Shown: one piece after another, positions 1 to 8,695 of the stretch
How the letters are laid out: each line of letters begins with the position of its first letter
Numbering within the stretch: position 1 is the first letter of the stretch
Assembly (NCBI GenBank): GCA_003427395.1
Contig: BFEA01000006.1
Coordinates: forward strand, 529,218-558,391
DNA: 29,174 bases
Source of the DNA: Chara braunii
Taxonomy: Eukaryota > Streptophyta > Charophyceae > Charales > Characeae
Direction of reading: 5' to 3'
Notes under the pieces: model-generated
Told to the model about the DNA's origin: nothing
What the model saw: only the letters and a program-made list of their open reading frames with translations
The model's database searches: none
Translations under genes and position numbers: made by a program

Positions 1-540
1 TCCATTTCTTGGCATGCTACATCTTCCCACCCTTCTCCCTTGTCTTTGTTTAAAGTGTACTTCACTACCAGGATCTCATCATCCCTCATGTTTTCCTTCC
101 CACTCCTAAATCCTGGCCATGGGTAGGATAGATCGTAGATAACCCTGGTAGGCTTAACACTCGAGGTGGGAACGACTCTTTAAGTCTCGTTTCCCCTTTC
201 AGTATTCCGTTCAAAGGGTGGTAGATCACATGACCGCCAACATCAATCGTTAGTACCCCCCCCCACCCCTCTTTTCTGTATTGAGGTGTGATGGTTGGGC
301 CGACCTAGTAGAACTAGTTAGGGATCCTTAATAAGATAAATACAACGTTCGGCCTCTGGTCGCCAAGTTTTTAATCAGCTCTCGACCTCGGGCTGTCCCT
401 CACAAGAGGGACATTCCAAGCGTTGGTGTATGTCTACGCTCAGTCTTACGGGATCTGGCGAGAGGGGTGTTCGTACTCATCAACTTCGTGTCCCTCTCCC
501 TTGGATACCCGGAATAACTTAAACTCGGACCGGGGGTCCA
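1..540 (-). mobile_element. 3' LTR of the Ty3 element, truncated by the window start
   Basis: This stretch is a direct repeat of 12097-12698, about nine bases in ten identical by eye. Shared landmarks run from TCCATTTCTTGGCATGCTAC to GGGGTCCA. The match collapses right after GGGGTCCA, at 540 here and at 12698 in the other copy. Because the pol genes are on the minus strand, this is the U3 part of the 3' LTR and the rest lies left of the window. It carries a C9-A-C4 run (256-269) where the other copy has 78 C. The first 80 bases encode, on the minus strand, the same peptide as the 5' LTR ORF at 11938-12183. No clear polypurine tract abuts position 541, so the border is good only to about 10 bases. 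Confidence 0.75.
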
Positions 541-1412
541 CTTCTCGGGTTACTCGACCCTCGCTGTAGGTGCGGAAATCCAGTATCCCGCGAAGGCCCA
601 TGCAGCAACAGGTTTTCCGAGCTGGTAATAGGTAAGTAGCGCAACAAACATTAGGTACTCAGTGGAGGGTCGGGACACCGCGCTCTCCGACATAATACTA
701 AACCCCCGCCCTGCGTCCCTGCTGGGCAGAAACAGAACTTCAGTTAATATAAAGGAAATAGCGATATTCTCTTAGTCTATCCCCATCGCTGCACGCTTTT
801 TCTCAACCTCATCTGGCACCATGCCTGAAGCACGTCGCGGATAGGGGAGAGGAAGAGACGGAAAAGCAGGGAAGGCCCATGAAGAGTCGCCGTCTCGTGC
901 AAGGCGCGAGTATAGCTTAGAGGAGGAAGAAGATGAGGGACGAGGATATGCCTATACAAGACCATTCCCGCATCACTCACTTGCAAGCTGGCATGAAATA
1001 ACCCCATCTCCGACGAAGATGGAGTACTTTCAGAAAAAGTTTGAGGTGCGCTACAATGCCCCAGGCCTCTCCTTTCCTCCGTACTCCCCCAGAGTCCCTA
1101 CTACCCCTGCGGTGAATAGGGCTCTAGTGCCAGTTCCACCACCTTCTATCCCATGTACAACTTCTCCCTCTTCTCATCGTAATAACTGCACTCTTCCTTG
1201 CATCTTCTTTCTTCTTTCTTTACTTCAGATTGAGTTCATGATTGTCTTCTACATTCTGTATAAGCACGACTTTCTCTCGAATTTCTTAATCTTTTCCTTT
1301 TAAATTTCCTGTTCATACCACACTTTATAGCGTCTCAGATTCAAGAGTTTGAATATTTAGAGGTCGGGGATGCAGGTTCCTTTTGAACCAGGCCCATCTC
1401 ATCATATTTTTC
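541..1412 (-). other. Element interior between pol end and 3' LTR; no recognisable gene
   Basis: These 870 bases lie between the last pol stop and the 3' LTR. Short open frames exist on both strands (777-1007 minus, 1019-1303 plus), but neither shows a motif or convincing composition. Pyrimidine-rich stretches on the plus strand, such as 1194-1232, are purine-rich on the element's coding strand and could include a displaced polypurine tract. That is a guess. I regard this as the 3' untranslated spacer of the retroelement. Confidence 0.4.
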
Positions 1413-1912
1413 TCAGCTCTCTGAAGCAGCTCTCTTACTGGATGACTGATACTTCTTTCCTTTCTTTGAAGTCATTGCAGGGACCAAGTCAGGGTCTCTG
1501 AAGATGAACTTATGAAGTCTTGACCCTGATACCATGTCATGAACTCTTGAATCATTCATCTCTGATATCTCATAGACTTTGTTTTCTGCTTCACCTGTGA
1601 TTCTGTAGGGACCGATTCATATAAGCTCCAATCATTTAGTCCACCGAGTCTCAAGATAATTGTCGAATAAGAGGTGAACGTCACCAACTTTCAGTTTCTA
1701 TTTTCTTATTTATCTCTTCTTGTTCCATCTCTCTTGATCTGACAATCAACTGGTTGTCATTCTCTCTGCCGCGTCCATTACCGCCTTCAGTGGTCAACTT
1801 CTGATATCTGTCTCATTCTGATTTCAAGAAGTTTTGAAATGAAGTACTTTTTATCACTCTCTTGGCTCGACCATGTCTTGATTATACTTTGAATAGGCAG
1901 GGTAGCATATCA
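1413..1912 (-). pseudogene. Integrase C-terminal region with GPY/F-like module (broken)
   Basis: Reading right to left, the frame leaving the integrase core runs on past a TGA at 1910-1912 with residues including ATLPIQSIIKTW, then shifts frame. In 1413-1688 a frame opens with VGDVHLLFDNYL, reaches IGPYRITGEAENKVYEI and ends with HDMVSGSRLHKF. Ty3/gypsy integrases of the chromovirus and plant type carry a C-terminal SH3-like GPY/F module, in which a Gly-Pro-Tyr follows a positive Trp/Lys-rich stretch. That matches GPY at about 1605-1613. The segment is interrupted by TGA at 1632-1634 and 1617-1619. Both are explained by a single G-to-A or C-to-T change from Trp or Arg codons. The pol frame ends at TGA 1413-1415. 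It would help bind target DNA if intact, but it is not translatable as it stands. Confidence 0.7.
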
Positions 1913-2434
1913 ACCATACCACAAAGTGAATGGAGCATAACCAGTAGTTCTCTTGACAGTAATGTTGTCTGCATAAACTTCAACTCTCAATACTTTTGGC
2001 CAATTATTGAGGTTCCCTTCACACCATTTAGCCAATGAATCTTTCAGCGCTTTGTGACCTCTTTCGACTGGTGCATTTCCTTGAGGGTGATAGGTGGTTA
2101 CATACCGAATTCTGACTCCTAGTCTGACAGTGGTTCTTCTTACGATCTCATGCATGAATTCAGATCCCCTGTCTGAGACAAACTCTCCGATAAAAGGGTA
2201 CCTGAGATAGACTTCTTTTATCCAGTCAGCGACCTGCTCGGTTGTTTTCCTCCTGAGAGTCTTTGCCTCAACATACACAGAAAAATTGTCTCTAATAATG
2301 AATATGTATCTCATTCCACCCTTGCCTAATGACATGGTGATGAGATCCAGGTGAACTCGATTGCCTGGCTCTACCAGAATAGTAGAAAACAAGGGTTCAA
2401 TCATCCTCATTGTAGATCTCTTCTGACATAACAC
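1910..2434 (-). pseudogene. Ty3/gypsy integrase core (rve), catalytic triad intact
   Basis: This open frame of 174 codons is the catalytic core of a retroviral-type integrase, which inserts the cDNA copy into the genome. The DDE triad is complete: Asp30 in HLDLI, Asp88 in SDRGSEF and Glu124 in HPQGNAPVERGH. The D88-E124 spacing is 35 residues, the standard D-D35-E signature. The end, TTGYAPFTLWYG, is a typical conserved block of Ty3 integrases. The frame begins just after a CVLC zinc-binding pair and is the longest undamaged pol segment in the window. The displayed start is a GTG inside pol and not a real initiation site, since the protein was part of a polyprotein. The TGA at 1910 is probably a mutation, because homology continues beyond it. 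Confidence 0.92.
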
Positions 2435-2600
2435 ACATATCTTAAAAAATTGTAAATCATGTCTCTCATGCCAGATCAGAAGTAAAGTTTAACTGTCTTA
2501 GAGTAGGTTGCTTCAACAACTCTATGACCACCAGCAACCTCCTCGTGTAGAGTAGCAATTATTTCTAGTTGTCTTTCTTTTCCACAAATCAATCTTAATG
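2435..2600 (-). pseudogene. Integrase N-terminal HHCC zinc finger (frameshifted)
   Basis: Minus-strand residues HEEVAGGH (codons from 2547 to 2524) supply the two histidines. CVLC, just before the core frame, supplies the two cysteines. This is the H2C2 zinc-binding domain that precedes all Ty3 integrase cores. Between the pairs the frame reads TVKLYF, a TGA at 2476-2478, then SGMRDMIYNFL. The family normally has Trp at the TGA site, so this is a simple TGG-to-TGA change. A one-base shift separates the MRDMIYNFL frame from the CVLC frame. The order zinc finger, core, GPY/F module is normal. Confidence 0.8.
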
Positions 2601-3049
2601 AAGGCAATCCTCCCTTACCATCCACGAAGAGGTGATCTCATTTTAGCCTGGACTTTTTCTTCGAGTCTTTGCAATAATACTCCTTTAGCTATTCTCTTTC
2701 CATCTTCTTCACAATCTCTTGATAACTTCCATAATTCTCCTCAAGAATGAAAGAGACCTCTTCTTCTTTCTTTTCAGTTTCTTCCTCATTTTCTGACTCA
2801 AAACTCTCCCCATCTCATGGGCAACTACGACCGCTGCATTAATTTTTGTTTACCAATCGTTTTGCTCTTCCTCTTCTTCCTTTTCAAGAACTAATTCATA
2901 GACATAGGTATCAGGGATTTCTCCTAGTTGTCTCTTTCTTCAGGCCATAAGCTCCACTTATAGGAACTTGGAGTCTTATAATTTTCATCATCTCCCTCAT
3001 TCAGGAAGTTATCTACATAGGCAGATTCTTCAATTCATCTTTTTCTTTT
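2601..3049 (-). pseudogene. Pol spacer between RNase H and integrase (decayed)
   Basis: This stretch of about 450 bases lies between the RNase H tail (GLSRIEW) and the integrase zinc finger. In Ty3 elements it holds a poorly conserved connection. Translation gives an acidic, Glu-rich segment around 2690-2800 (SENEEETEKKEEEVSF) and then HLFVDGKGGLPSLRLICGKE just before the zinc finger. Both sit in disrupted frames. I see no additional domain, such as a second RNase H or a chromodomain, in this spacer. Confidence 0.5.
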
Positions 3050-3536
3050 CTCCATTCAATTCTGCTTAAGCCATCTGCCCGATTTTTTTCAGTGGAAATT
3101 TTTTCTAGTTTGAAATCAAAAGTTCAAATGATGGCAATCCATCTGTTTACTGTTGGATCCACTCGTTGATGTTTCTTAATAACACCAATCATTGCAGATG
3201 CATCACGATGAATCTCCTTCCCAGCACATAGTGCCCGAAGCACCTAAGGCAATAAATGATTGCCAGTAGTTTTTTTTTAAACTGGGTGTAACCTCTTTCT
3301 GTAGAGTTAATAGTTATACTCTCAAATCTCAGAGGTCTCTCATTTTCATTCTCATCTTTTTGGATAAGTACACCGCCAAGAGCTACTAGTTCACCATTTG
3401 CCTCGATGATGAAGGGTCTTCCCTCCTCATCATCATAAAATGGCATCCCTAGCACTGCTCCCTCATCTTTTAATTTTTCTTGTAAAGTTTCTGCAGCAAT
3501 CTGTTTTTTCTCAGTCCAATATAAGTCAGCCCCTTA
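3050..3536 (-). pseudogene. Ty3-type RNase H domain (broken, Asp lost)
   Basis: The frame from 3533 down reads ADLYWTEKKQIAAETL and then MPFYDDEEGRPFIIEANGEL, followed by FKKKLLAIIYCLRCFGHYVLGRRF. A shifted frame continues with HRDASAMIGVIKKHQRVDP and ends with KNRADGLSRIEW. This is the RNase H of Ty3 elements, which removes RNA from the RNA-DNA hybrid. The first catalytic position, usually Asp in a TDAS-like block, reads Asn in IIEANGE, consistent with GAC-to-AAC. The Glu in STERGY and the final NRADGLSR block are present. Damage includes TAA 3534-3536, a frameshift near 3190-3225 and TGA 3124-3126. It directly follows RT, the normal order. Confidence 0.88.
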
Positions 3537-3577
3537 TCTCACCATCTTTCTCAAAGGCTATGAGGAATGAAAATTTT

Positions 3578-4241
3578 CTAGAACCCACAGACACCCAAGA
3601 AGCTTCTGACGTCTGTCACCCGCTTGAGAGGCAGAGACCAGTTCAAAATTTTGTCTATCTTCTTCGGGTCAGGGCTCCTATCCTTGGAGAAATATCTAAA
3701 GCCTATGATAGTTACTTCTGCTTGAAAGAGAAGAGACTTTGACCCACTGGCAGTTAGATTATATTTCTGAAGTCTCTCTAGGACCATCTTTACCCCTTTC
3801 GCATGTTCCCAGACAAATTTCCTAACCCAATCAACAACCAAAGTCTCATCTCTTACTATAGGTCCTTTCACAGAATTATCACCAATATAAGGGCTGATTA
3901 TCTCAGGCGAGTTGTCATGCATGACTTTGATCATACCACTGTCACACCATTGGTTCAACCTTAAGGTACCACGCACATCTAAATGAGGTCCCTCAGCGTG
4001 TGCATGACAGTCATTGGCCGGCTAGTGGGATCAATAAGAAACTGATCATAGCCAAAATATAAATCAATTAAGGAATAAATGCATCGACCAGCAAAGGATT
4101 CAGAAAGGAGATCAGCATTAGGGAGGCTACCTGCATCACGTATCGTTACCGAGTTGAGTTTCTAAAGATTTTGTATCCATCTCAATCCACCCCCTGGTTC
4201 CAAATGCAGAACCAATGGTTAGTATACGATCCATCAACAAG
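3578..4241 (-). pseudogene. Ty3 reverse transcriptase, palm and thumb (broken, YIDD changed to YIGD)
   Basis: Minus-strand frames show the core of a Ty3 reverse transcriptase. RT block 3 to 4 reads KLNSVTIRDAGSLPNADLL, then FAGRCIYSLIDLYFGYDQ (codons from 4161 down), with the catalytic Asp in SLIDLYFGYDQ. In a shifted frame come the motif C region, SPYIGDNSVKGP, and then VRKFVWEHAKGVKMVLERLQ and KRVTDVRSFLGVCGF, the usual RT-RNase H connection. Motif C normally reads Y-x-D-D, but here codons 3878-3889 read Tyr-Ile-Gly-Asp, so one catalytic aspartate is lost. Stops at 3979-3981, 3961-3963, 3955-3957 and 3578-3580 all lie at positions where the family has Gln or Trp. The 5' part of the gene is separated by a foldback insertion at 4242-4703. 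Confidence 0.92.
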
Positions 4242-4714
4242 AGAAGGTTAACAACAGTCATATTTTTCATCACCACTTCAGGATACCCTTCACCACTTCA
4301 GCCTGCCTAAAAAGGTGGTTTTCAGGGTCTTCGGACCTTTCACCACTTCAGGACCATTCAGGGCTGAAAATCATGAATGGTCCTGAAGTGGTGAAAGCTC
4401 CGAAGACCCTGAAAACCACATGTTTAGGCAAGCTGCATCCTCAAGTGGTGAAGGGTGGTTTTCATGGTCTTCGGACCTTTCACCACTTCAGGACCATTCA
4501 GGATTTTTCGACTGCCAAAAACTCTCACTTGACCACTTCAGGACACCCTTCACCACTTCAGGATACAACCTGCCTAAACAGGTGGTTTTCAGGGTCTTCG
4601 GACCTTTCACCTATTCAGTACCATTCAGGATTTTCAGACTGCCAAAAAATCTTACGTTAGAATTTTCATTCCTGAATTTTCAGTTACCCGATAACCGCTT
4701 GTGCCATCAACAAG
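4231..4714. mobile_element. Foldback insertion in the RT gene with 11-bp flanking duplication
   Basis: The 11-mer CCATCAACAAG occurs at 4231-4241 and again at 4704-4714. On the coding strand it encodes LVDG. On one side the RT frame ends VVALVDG and on the other it resumes LVDGSYTNHWFC, so removing 4242-4703 plus one 11-mer brings two pieces of RT homology together. The 462-base insert holds an inverted repeat: 4289-4360 pairs with 4374-4453 around a 13-base loop. Two more direct copies of the arm sequence lie at about 4454-4520 and 4580-4640. A subunit CACCACTTCAGGA recurs many times. An 11-bp duplication suits Mutator-like or foldback elements, but terminal inverted repeats are weak and no transposase is present, so the class is open. 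Confidence 0.75.
4289..4453. repeat. Near-perfect inverted repeat (hairpin, about 60-70-bp arms)
   Basis: The left arm (4289-4360) contains GGTGGTTTTCAGGGTCTTCG and ends CAGGACCATTCA. The right arm (4374-4453) starts TGAATGGTCCTG and contains CGAAGACCCTGAAAACCAC. The arms match over about the inner 62 bases with roughly four differences. A 13-base loop lies at 4361-4373. This is the core of the foldback insertion above. Confidence 0.88.
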
Positions 4715-4905
4715 TGCAACAACATTAAATGCAATTTTCTTATCAAGATACTTACCACTTCTGCCTCTTCTTTCAGGGCATACTTAGTTAGTCTATCATT
4801 CCATGGAATATGATCAACTGTCCAGAGTTGTGCCATCTTGATCATATCCACGTCCAACCGCCCACTTTCTTCATCATTAAAAGAGAATGCAACAAAGAAC
4901 TCCTA
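4715..4905 (-). pseudogene. Reverse transcriptase 5' part (upstream of the insertion)
   Basis: Minus-strand residues FFVAFSFNDEESGRL, VDHIPWND and KYLDKKIAFNVVALVDG, in two frames, match the N-terminal region of RT in this Ty3 lineage. There, an HxPW block precedes a Lys-rich stretch and the SSYxxxWF block. The last residues (LVDG) coincide with the 11-base duplication that flanks the insertion, and the downstream half continues SYTNHWFC. At least one frameshift lies near 4770-4790. The stretch was part of the pol polyprotein and is now untranslatable. Confidence 0.7.
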
Positions 4906-5341
4906 ACACACTTTGAAGATATACAACTTCTCTTTAGGTATGATAAATTGATATGAGCCTATCTTCATCGTGTCAAACCTTTCCCTGGTGACCCTATTCC
5001 CCAAGTTTGCAGATTTCCTTAATGCTTTGATAATTGTCCTTTCTTTTTCCAGTTAATTTCATTTTTTCACCCTTTGCAGTCTCAACAGCCTTCTTAAATG
5101 CTTCAATCTGCCCATCTTCATCTTTGAGTTTGCTAAAAACTTTCATCATCTTTGAGATCTGATTGATATCGACTGAAACGTGTTCTTTAACTGCTTGTTT
5201 GTTTTTCCCCTTCAATTTTTTTATCTTCTCAACTGATTCTTCTCTTCTGATCGAGTTGGCTGACACTTTATGCTTGTGATGATGAGAAGTGTAGACCGTA
5301 AAGGTTTATTCTTGTGCAGTCTCCGGATCCTGTAAGCCAAT
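4906..5341 (-). pseudogene. Protease-RT linker, Lys-rich (decayed pol)
   Basis: This is the spacer between protease and RT. An open segment at 4994-5266 encodes 90 residues rich in Lys and Glu (SVEKIKKLKGKNKQAVKEH and then MMKVFSKLKDEDGQIEAFKK). It looks helical, possibly a coiled coil. No catalytic motif is visible. It lies in the place where this lineage has a variable linker before RT, so I treat it as part of pol rather than a separate gene. Confidence 0.55.
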
Positions 5342-5659
5342 TTAGGACGACCCTTCATGACTAAAAAACTGAACCGCTTTCATCCTGTGTAAGAACGGAG
5401 TGCCCATAATACAATCACGGTCTAGGTCTGGTACCACGAACCCTAGTAGTTCGACTGACATCATCCCAACCCTGATAGGCAAGTTATCATTAAACCCTGC
5501 CACGAAGAGTTCTCCAGCAATAGTACTTAGTATTTGTTTCGAGGGCCTAATAATGGTCTGGTTGCAAACTTTCATTGTCTTCTTAGAGATAAGTATCATT
5601 TCCGCCCCAGAGTCCACTAAGGATCGGATTTTCACTTTATCAATGTAAATAGTTAAATA
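5342..5659 (-). pseudogene. Retropepsin-like aspartic protease of pol
   Basis: The frame reads KIRSLVDSGAEMILIS, containing the catalytic Asp-Ser-Gly triad (DSGA; DTGA or DSGA in the family). Downstream comes LGFVVPDLDRDCIMGTPFL, matching the hydrophobic-hydrophobic-Gly block (IMGTPFL) near the C-terminus of retropepsins. The length of about 100 residues fits one monomer of a homodimeric protease that cleaves Gag-Pol. It is in the same frame as the gag-pol linker at 5660-6418 and is separated from it by one TGA at 5660-5662. The motif residues are intact, so the domain itself looks undamaged. The ATG at about 5633 is internal and not a real start. Confidence 0.85.
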
Positions 5660-6418
5660 TCAACAGCCTATAGTTGCGAATCTCAGTTTACATTCAGGTA
5701 AGGTTTTGTTAACTTGACTGAGGAAAATTGATCCCATGTAATTAACTTCCATTCTTTTCTTTTCAATTAGTTTCTTCAGTTCCTCCCTCAACTTGGGTGC
5801 GAGTGTCATTGTATCTTTGAAAGACAAAGTCACTTCTGTTTTCTGTAACATCTTAGTAATTATATCTGTAAGTACAGTTTCATCCTCCAACTCACTCTTG
5901 AGAATACATTTTCTCTTCTTCCCTTGCTCATTCTTTTTAGATAGAGGTTCTGATTCTTGATCATCAAGAATGTCAATTAGAGTCTCTTCGGCATTCCCTC
6001 TCTTATTTTCCTCTATCATTTGTGGAGTGAAACATGCTTGAAGATTCCTCACTTCTCCTATTACTGCAATGGATTCCATGATGATTTCTGGTGGTAGATC
6101 ACCCTCAAAAGACGTCATGTTGACCAAATTGGCAGCCTTGTTAGGAGAAATTGTCACTAACTCAGAAGAAATCTGAGAAGCGAAACTCTCTCCTAACAAA
6201 AGTTCGCTTGAGGATGCCTCATCGGACATGTCATCCATTAAAGTTAAAGACTGCAGTGATAAATCAATCAATGGAAAAGGGTCATCGATTTTCTGCACAA
6301 GTTCATCAGGCAAGTCACCAGTAAAGAAGTGAACATTCAAATTAGTTTTTCTCTTCTTTTTTTCCTTCATCTTCTCTTCATGTTTAAGGGCAAAAAGTCT
6401 CATACCAGTTTGTTCCAT
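5660..6418 (-). pseudogene. Gag-pol linker ORF, acidic/Lys-rich (252 aa open)
   Basis: This is the longest open segment of the element (252 codons). It is hydrophilic, with Lys-rich (EEKMKEKKKRK) and acidic Ser-rich (DDMSDEASSSELLLGESF) parts, and ends EVNYMGSIFLSQVNKTLPE just before the protease. I recognise no enzyme motif. Such charged spacers between the zinc knuckle and protease are usual in this Ty3 lineage. Upstream, the zinc-knuckle frame overlaps in a different frame at about 6420, so a one-base shift lies there. Downstream, only a TGA (5660-5662) stands between it and the protease in the same frame. That suggests Gag and Pol were one long frame before the stop arose. Confidence 0.6.
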
Positions 6419-6478
6419 GAACTGTCACAGACATGACCCATTGCATCCTTCTTTCCACCCCACTTTTCACATCCTCCT

Positions 6479-6545
6479 CTAAGGGTCTACAGTAGGTGGT
6501 AGTATGACCTCCCTCACCACAATAATAATAGACAAAACTCTTCTT
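6479..6545 (-). pseudogene. Gag nucleocapsid zinc knuckle with first Cys replaced by Tyr
   Basis: Minus-strand residues SFVYYYCGEGGHTTTYCRPL fit the CCHC knuckle spacing (C-x2-C-x4-H-x4-C) except that the first Cys is Tyr. This is explained by TGT to TAT. The knuckle binds retroelement RNA in Gag. It follows an Arg/Lys-rich stretch and a TAG stop, and precedes the gag-pol linker. Zinc binding would be impaired. Confidence 0.75.
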
Positions 6546-6640
6546 CGGACGCTCATCATACTTTCTTCTCTATCTGTTCTCCTTTCCACCATTCCCTTTG
6601 TTCTTTCTTGACCTGGAGGAATCTCCTCTCTTACCATAAC

Positions 6641-6686
<46 letters not shown>

Positions 6687-7473
6687 GTCGCTTTCAACTC
6701 TCTTCTTCTCTTTTTCATCAGTGACATGGTTAGCAGGCATGTAATTGGCGATAACTCGTTGAATATAAATTTATGCACTCAAATTGTCCCCTTTGTTCAT
6801 ACCATTCTCGGTCTCCCAGTCTTTAGCCAGTGCACTGATCTGATCCAGTGACCACTTCTTGTGCGAGACCGTAGGCAGAGTTCTGATTATCGCCACAATT
6901 TCATCTCATCTGAGAGGGTAGTGCTGAGCTTGATTGAGAACAGTCTGTCTCTCATTATCTGAAAAAGTCAGGAAAATATAGCATCTTTGAGCCTCATCGA
7001 AATATGAGATTTTCCTGGTTGTTTTGATGAAAGTTTGAAGGAAGACATTGAAGGTGTCATACTTAGCTTTTCTGATGTTGTGTAGTGGTTGGAACAAAGT
7101 TTTTCTCAAATTATCTTTTCATCCTCTCTTTGACCTCTTACCATGCTGTTGCCTCTTCCATCAACTCTTGAACAACCAACCTCGAATCAGTGTTACAATA
7201 AGACAAAAGATGCTTGAGTCGCTGCTTGTCTGTCCAACCATAACTGAGCCCGAATAATTCATATTCATCTAAGAAATCATTTACTTGAGGTCCTCTTAAG
7301 CAAGGAATCTTCTCATCCGGCCTATTTGCTCTTGCAATATTTGACCCTCATTTTATTGTGTCAACTCTCTCGACCAACTCTCTTATAACACCTATCAGAG
7401 TCTCTTCATTAGTTCATGTAGAACAACTTGGTCTTCCTCGTCCTGGCATTTTGACCATAAACATTTTCTGAAA
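6546..7473 (-). pseudogene. Ty3 Gag (matrix/capsid part), broken
   Basis: A likely start lies at 7456-7458 (MVKMPGRGRPS). The frame continues with TNEETLIGVIRELVERVDTI, then DEKIPCLRGPQVNDFLDEYE and YGWTDKQRLKHLLSYC. This resembles the retrotransposon Gag capsid, where a 'flp..FLD.YE' helix is followed by a Trp-containing helix. The frame is broken by TGA codons near 7417 and 7357, and by TAA at 7138-7140 and 7111-7113. It then shifts into the segment 7109-6906 and on to a poly-Asp tract (6641-6686) and the zinc knuckle. Gag forms the virus-like particle in the cytoplasm. The position before protease and RT is the standard order. I infer Gag from position, pattern and the knuckle rather than from a database match. 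Confidence 0.75.
6641..6686 (-). repeat. (CAT)15 microsatellite encoding poly-Asp in gag
   Basis: Fifteen CAT triplets on the plus strand read GAT on the coding strand. In the frame shared with the zinc knuckle they give a run of about 16 Asp, after KKRVES and before GYGKRGDSSRSRK. The acidic run next to a basic region is an odd composition for a Gag. The repeat has probably expanded within this copy. Confidence 0.9.
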
Positions 7474-8200
7474 CTATCTTATCTCTCTTCTTGTCACTTA
7501 TGTCCTTCTGTTTCTTATTTTTCAATCTCTTACTCTTCTTGCAAGAGATGCAGGTTCATTTCTCTCTTCCCTTGTTTGCTCTACCCCTTGAGAGTTCTGT
7601 ACATAGAGAGTGTAGGCAATAATAGACTGGGTGGTGATCAGAGGCAACACAATATTTCTCAGTCTTCCAATAAAACCTTCAATCAGTTCTCTTTCATCGT
7701 CCCTACTCAATCTCTGTTATACCCTTTTACAATACCTCGGATCATAACGTATCGTGTCAGGTCTATAATCTCATGGTCAAATTGCATTGCTTACGAACCG
7801 CTACTGATTCTTCTGGCGAGAGAGACTCGTTCTCTAGAAGAGTGATATGATATTCTCTCAGTAATTCTCACTTTCACCACCTAAGTAAACAGCTGATCTC
7901 AGTCTGGTCAGTGATGACTATCAAAGCAAAATCTCTCATCTGATTAAAGAAAGGTTGCAGAAACTCAAGTTCATCTAAAGTAGAGAGGTTTCTGTCTGAG
8001 ATCCGAAGAGTCTCTTATGTCTTAACAACTCTGTCTTCCAATACAACCCCAAATGTTAGATGCTCAACCGTACCAAGCATTATCGACCATCATGAACAGT
8101 GTCAAGAGAGGTAAATCTGAAGATGAATATAGTCAAGGAACTCGAACAAGTGTTCAAAATTATTTAGGAGTAGGGACTTTATCATCACTATGGAGTCACT
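7474..8200 (-). pseudogene. Region between gag and the domain array (partly open)
   Basis: Minus-strand open pieces include 7522-7710 (RDDERELIEGFIGRLRNIVL) and, in other frames near 7740-7850, HEIIDLTRYVMIRGIVKGYN and LSPEESVAVRKQCNL. They look like decayed coding sequence of the upstream ORF. HEIIDLTRYVMIRGIV could be a remnant of another copy of the P-Y-x-I-V-x-Y block found in the array, though this is uncertain. Around 7860-8200 I see no readable motif. Confidence 0.4.
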
Positions 8201-8214
8201 CTCCCTTGCATTAC

Positions 8215-8695
8215 CTAATACGACAATGACTTCTAGAAGAGGCGGTCTCTCCTGTCGTTAAGACCATCCGTAGTTAAAAAAAGTCATGAGTCTCTCAAAT
8301 TACCTTATTCCTTCTCCTCAAGTTACTTTTCTCTGTAATTTTTTTATCCACTCTTTTGTCCTTATAAGACTGATATAAGCCCCTTATCGTCATTCCAAAT
8401 AATCAGCTTCCTTTTCTAGGCATACTAGAGCGTCAATCCTTACGTCGAGGCTGCCCGTATTCAGGAACTTGACTACTGGAATGTGAAATATTACTCGCTC
8501 TCTTACATAAGTCTCGGTATCTCAGGATTAAAAAAGAATTATTAGATCCAATTACTTCATAAAGTCTATCTCTCACAATAATTATTCTTGCTGCTGAGAG
8601 TATTTTTCTTGAGCCCTCCTCACCTTCCATACAAAATCTATCATGACTGACTAATTATTTATTGAGAACAAAAGTCCTTCAACAGGCCGAGACGG
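8215..8695 (-). pseudogene. Unknown domain, unit 4 (most degraded)
   Basis: The start is clear: NN, a TAG where unit 3 has Trp, then SVMIDFVWKVRRAQEKY against NNWFVMIDFALKVRGDQ in unit 3. Later parts are poor. VPEYGQ at about 8466 falls where PYEIV would be expected, and no good FYVLT block is readable. The left edge is set only by the 480-base period. Confidence 0.55.

Noticed and set aside
4231-4714. CRISPR-like or ordinary tandem array in the RT gene
   Set aside because: Units are inverted as well as direct, spacing is irregular, and flanking 11-mers mark an insertion in a eukaryotic retroelement.
6479-6778. Minus-strand frame with a run of Met
   Set aside because: This is the GAT repeat read in the wrong frame. 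The frame carrying the zinc knuckle gives Asp.
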